A stretch of DNA of 15,237 nt from Melioribacter sp. Its GTDB lineage: Bacteria; Bacteroidota; Ignavibacteria; Ignavibacteriales; Melioribacteraceae. Below the pieces are notes generated by a model. That model ran no database searches, had not been told where the DNA came from, and saw nothing but the letters and a program-made list of their open reading frames with translations. The stretch spans positions 1 through 15,237 of the forward strand of contig JAENZU010000022.1 of the NCBI GenBank assembly GCA_016841125.1. Direction: 5' to 3'. Of the stretch, positions 14,676 through 15,237 are shown piece after piece; positions within the stretch are counted from its first letter, which is position 1; every line of letters starts with the position of its first letter. A program made the translations under genes and the position numbers.

Positions 14676-15237
14676 ATGAAAAGGAATATTGACATTCCCA
14701 ATTATCTGCGAAGGGACGATAAATGGTATTTGGGGGGCGGCGATAAATTATTGTGGGCTCCTCCTTTCCCACAGTGGTTAGATTATCCGGGGTGTTGGGA
14801 TAAAGCACAATACTATAACCTGCCGATCGAAAATTGTTATACGTGGACGCTGCTCGATGAAAACGGAATCGAAGTTAAACTGAATCCTAAAGACAGAAAA
14901 TGGTTTCCAAGTAAACTGGTTTCAACTTATTCGGCGAAAGAAATTGAGCTAAAAGAGATTCGAGTAATGCTTCGGAATGATGTTCTCGCTTCTTCCATCG
15001 AAATTAAAAATCTTACAAAATCAGAAAAAAATTATTCTTTCATTTTGTGGAGCGTTCAGGAGCACAAAGTTAAGACGGAAACAAGCTGGCTTACTAATGT
15101 AAAAGAAAAAGAGGGAATGATTTCCTTCACTAAAAATTTGGTAAGCACAAGAAGACCTCTAACAAAATTTGGCTGCTCATTGGGCATGAGCAATAGCGTA
15201 AACTCATTTACGTTTAACGCAAGTCAATGCGGCAATC
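14676..15237 (+). CDS. Partial gene, probable glycoside hydrolase N-terminal beta-sandwich domain, cut by window edge
   Basis: A frame opens at the ATG at 14676 after a good AAGGTG ribosome-binding site. It stays open for 187 codons to the window end, so the 3' part is missing. The protein starts MKRNIDIPNYLRRDDKWYLGGG and has no signal peptide. It is rich in Trp and aromatic residues early (LLWAPPFPQWLDYPGCWDKAQYY) and then alternates beta-strand-like segments (VSTYSAKEIELKEIRVMLRN, ASSIEIKNLTKSEKNYSFIL). That pattern resembles the N-terminal supersandwich of six-hairpin glycosidases such as amylo-alpha-1,6-glucosidase-like or MGH1-like families, but no catalytic residues are visible yet. 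It is divergent from the symporter and may share its control region. Coding status is well supported; the family is a guess. Confidence 0.7.
   Translation, partial: MKRNIDIPNYLRRDDKWYLGGGDKLLWAPPFPQWLDYPGCWDKAQYYNLPIENCYTWTLLDENGIEVKLNPKDRKWFPSKLVSTYSAKEIELKEIRVMLRNDVLASSIEIKNLTKSEKNYSFILWSVQEHKVKTETSWLTNVKEKEGMISFTKNLVSTRRPLTKFGCSLGMSNSVNSFTFNASQCGN

Noticed and set aside
1..15237. CRISPR arrays, tRNA/rRNA genes, insertion sequences, prophage or toxin-antitoxin genes
   Set aside because: No direct-repeat/spacer pattern, cloverleaf-like sequence, transposase or small paired genes were seen. Almost all of the window is occupied by metabolic coding sequence.

Overview
The window is AT-rich bacterial DNA holding a carbohydrate-use locus. 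It has two gene blocks that converge at about 6713 and a third transcription unit that starts near the right edge. Gene content, a short Bacteroidota-like signal peptide (ending SNAQ) and codon style suggest a Bacteroidota/Ignavibacteria-type heterotroph or a related Fibrobacteres-Chlorobi-Bacteroidetes lineage. This placement is an impression from the proteins, since no rRNA or marker gene is present.

Left block (+ strand, 2-6712): six tightly packed genes. They are the 3' part of an RbsD-type sugar pyranase, a D-lyxose ketol-isomerase of the Bacillus YdaE type, three tandem and diverged members of the uroporphyrinogen decarboxylase/cobamide methyltransferase (URO-D) superfamily, and a cytoplasmic GH31 alpha-glycosidase. 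Gaps are 15, 3 and 13 bp, followed by two 8-bp overlaps, which is what one polycistronic message would look like. The promoter lies left of the window.

Central and right block (- strand, 14463 to 6715): a sodium:solute symporter, then a cytoplasmic GH38 alpha-mannosidase, then a large exported GH2-type hydrolase. The last carries a C-terminal GATase-like domain that appears to be interrupted by a malectin-like module. The divergent intergenic region 14464-14675 contains a perfect 14-bp LacI/CcpA-type operator, TGTTAACGTTAACA, next to a sigma70-like promoter for the symporter operon. A further + strand gene starts at 14676 and runs off the right edge.

How the parts may work together (inference): an exported GH2 enzyme trims a glycan, the symporter imports a small sugar or glycoside, and cytoplasmic GH38 and GH31 release alpha-linked mannose and xylose or glucose. 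RbsD and the lyxose/mannose isomerase then feed ketose metabolism. The unexplained part is the set of three URO-D-like proteins between the sugar isomerases and the glycosidase. They lack the HemE signature but keep the His-x-Cys metal motif of cobamide methyltransferases. A role in processing a modified (for example O-methylated) sugar is the most interesting hypothesis, but no corrinoid protein is visible here.
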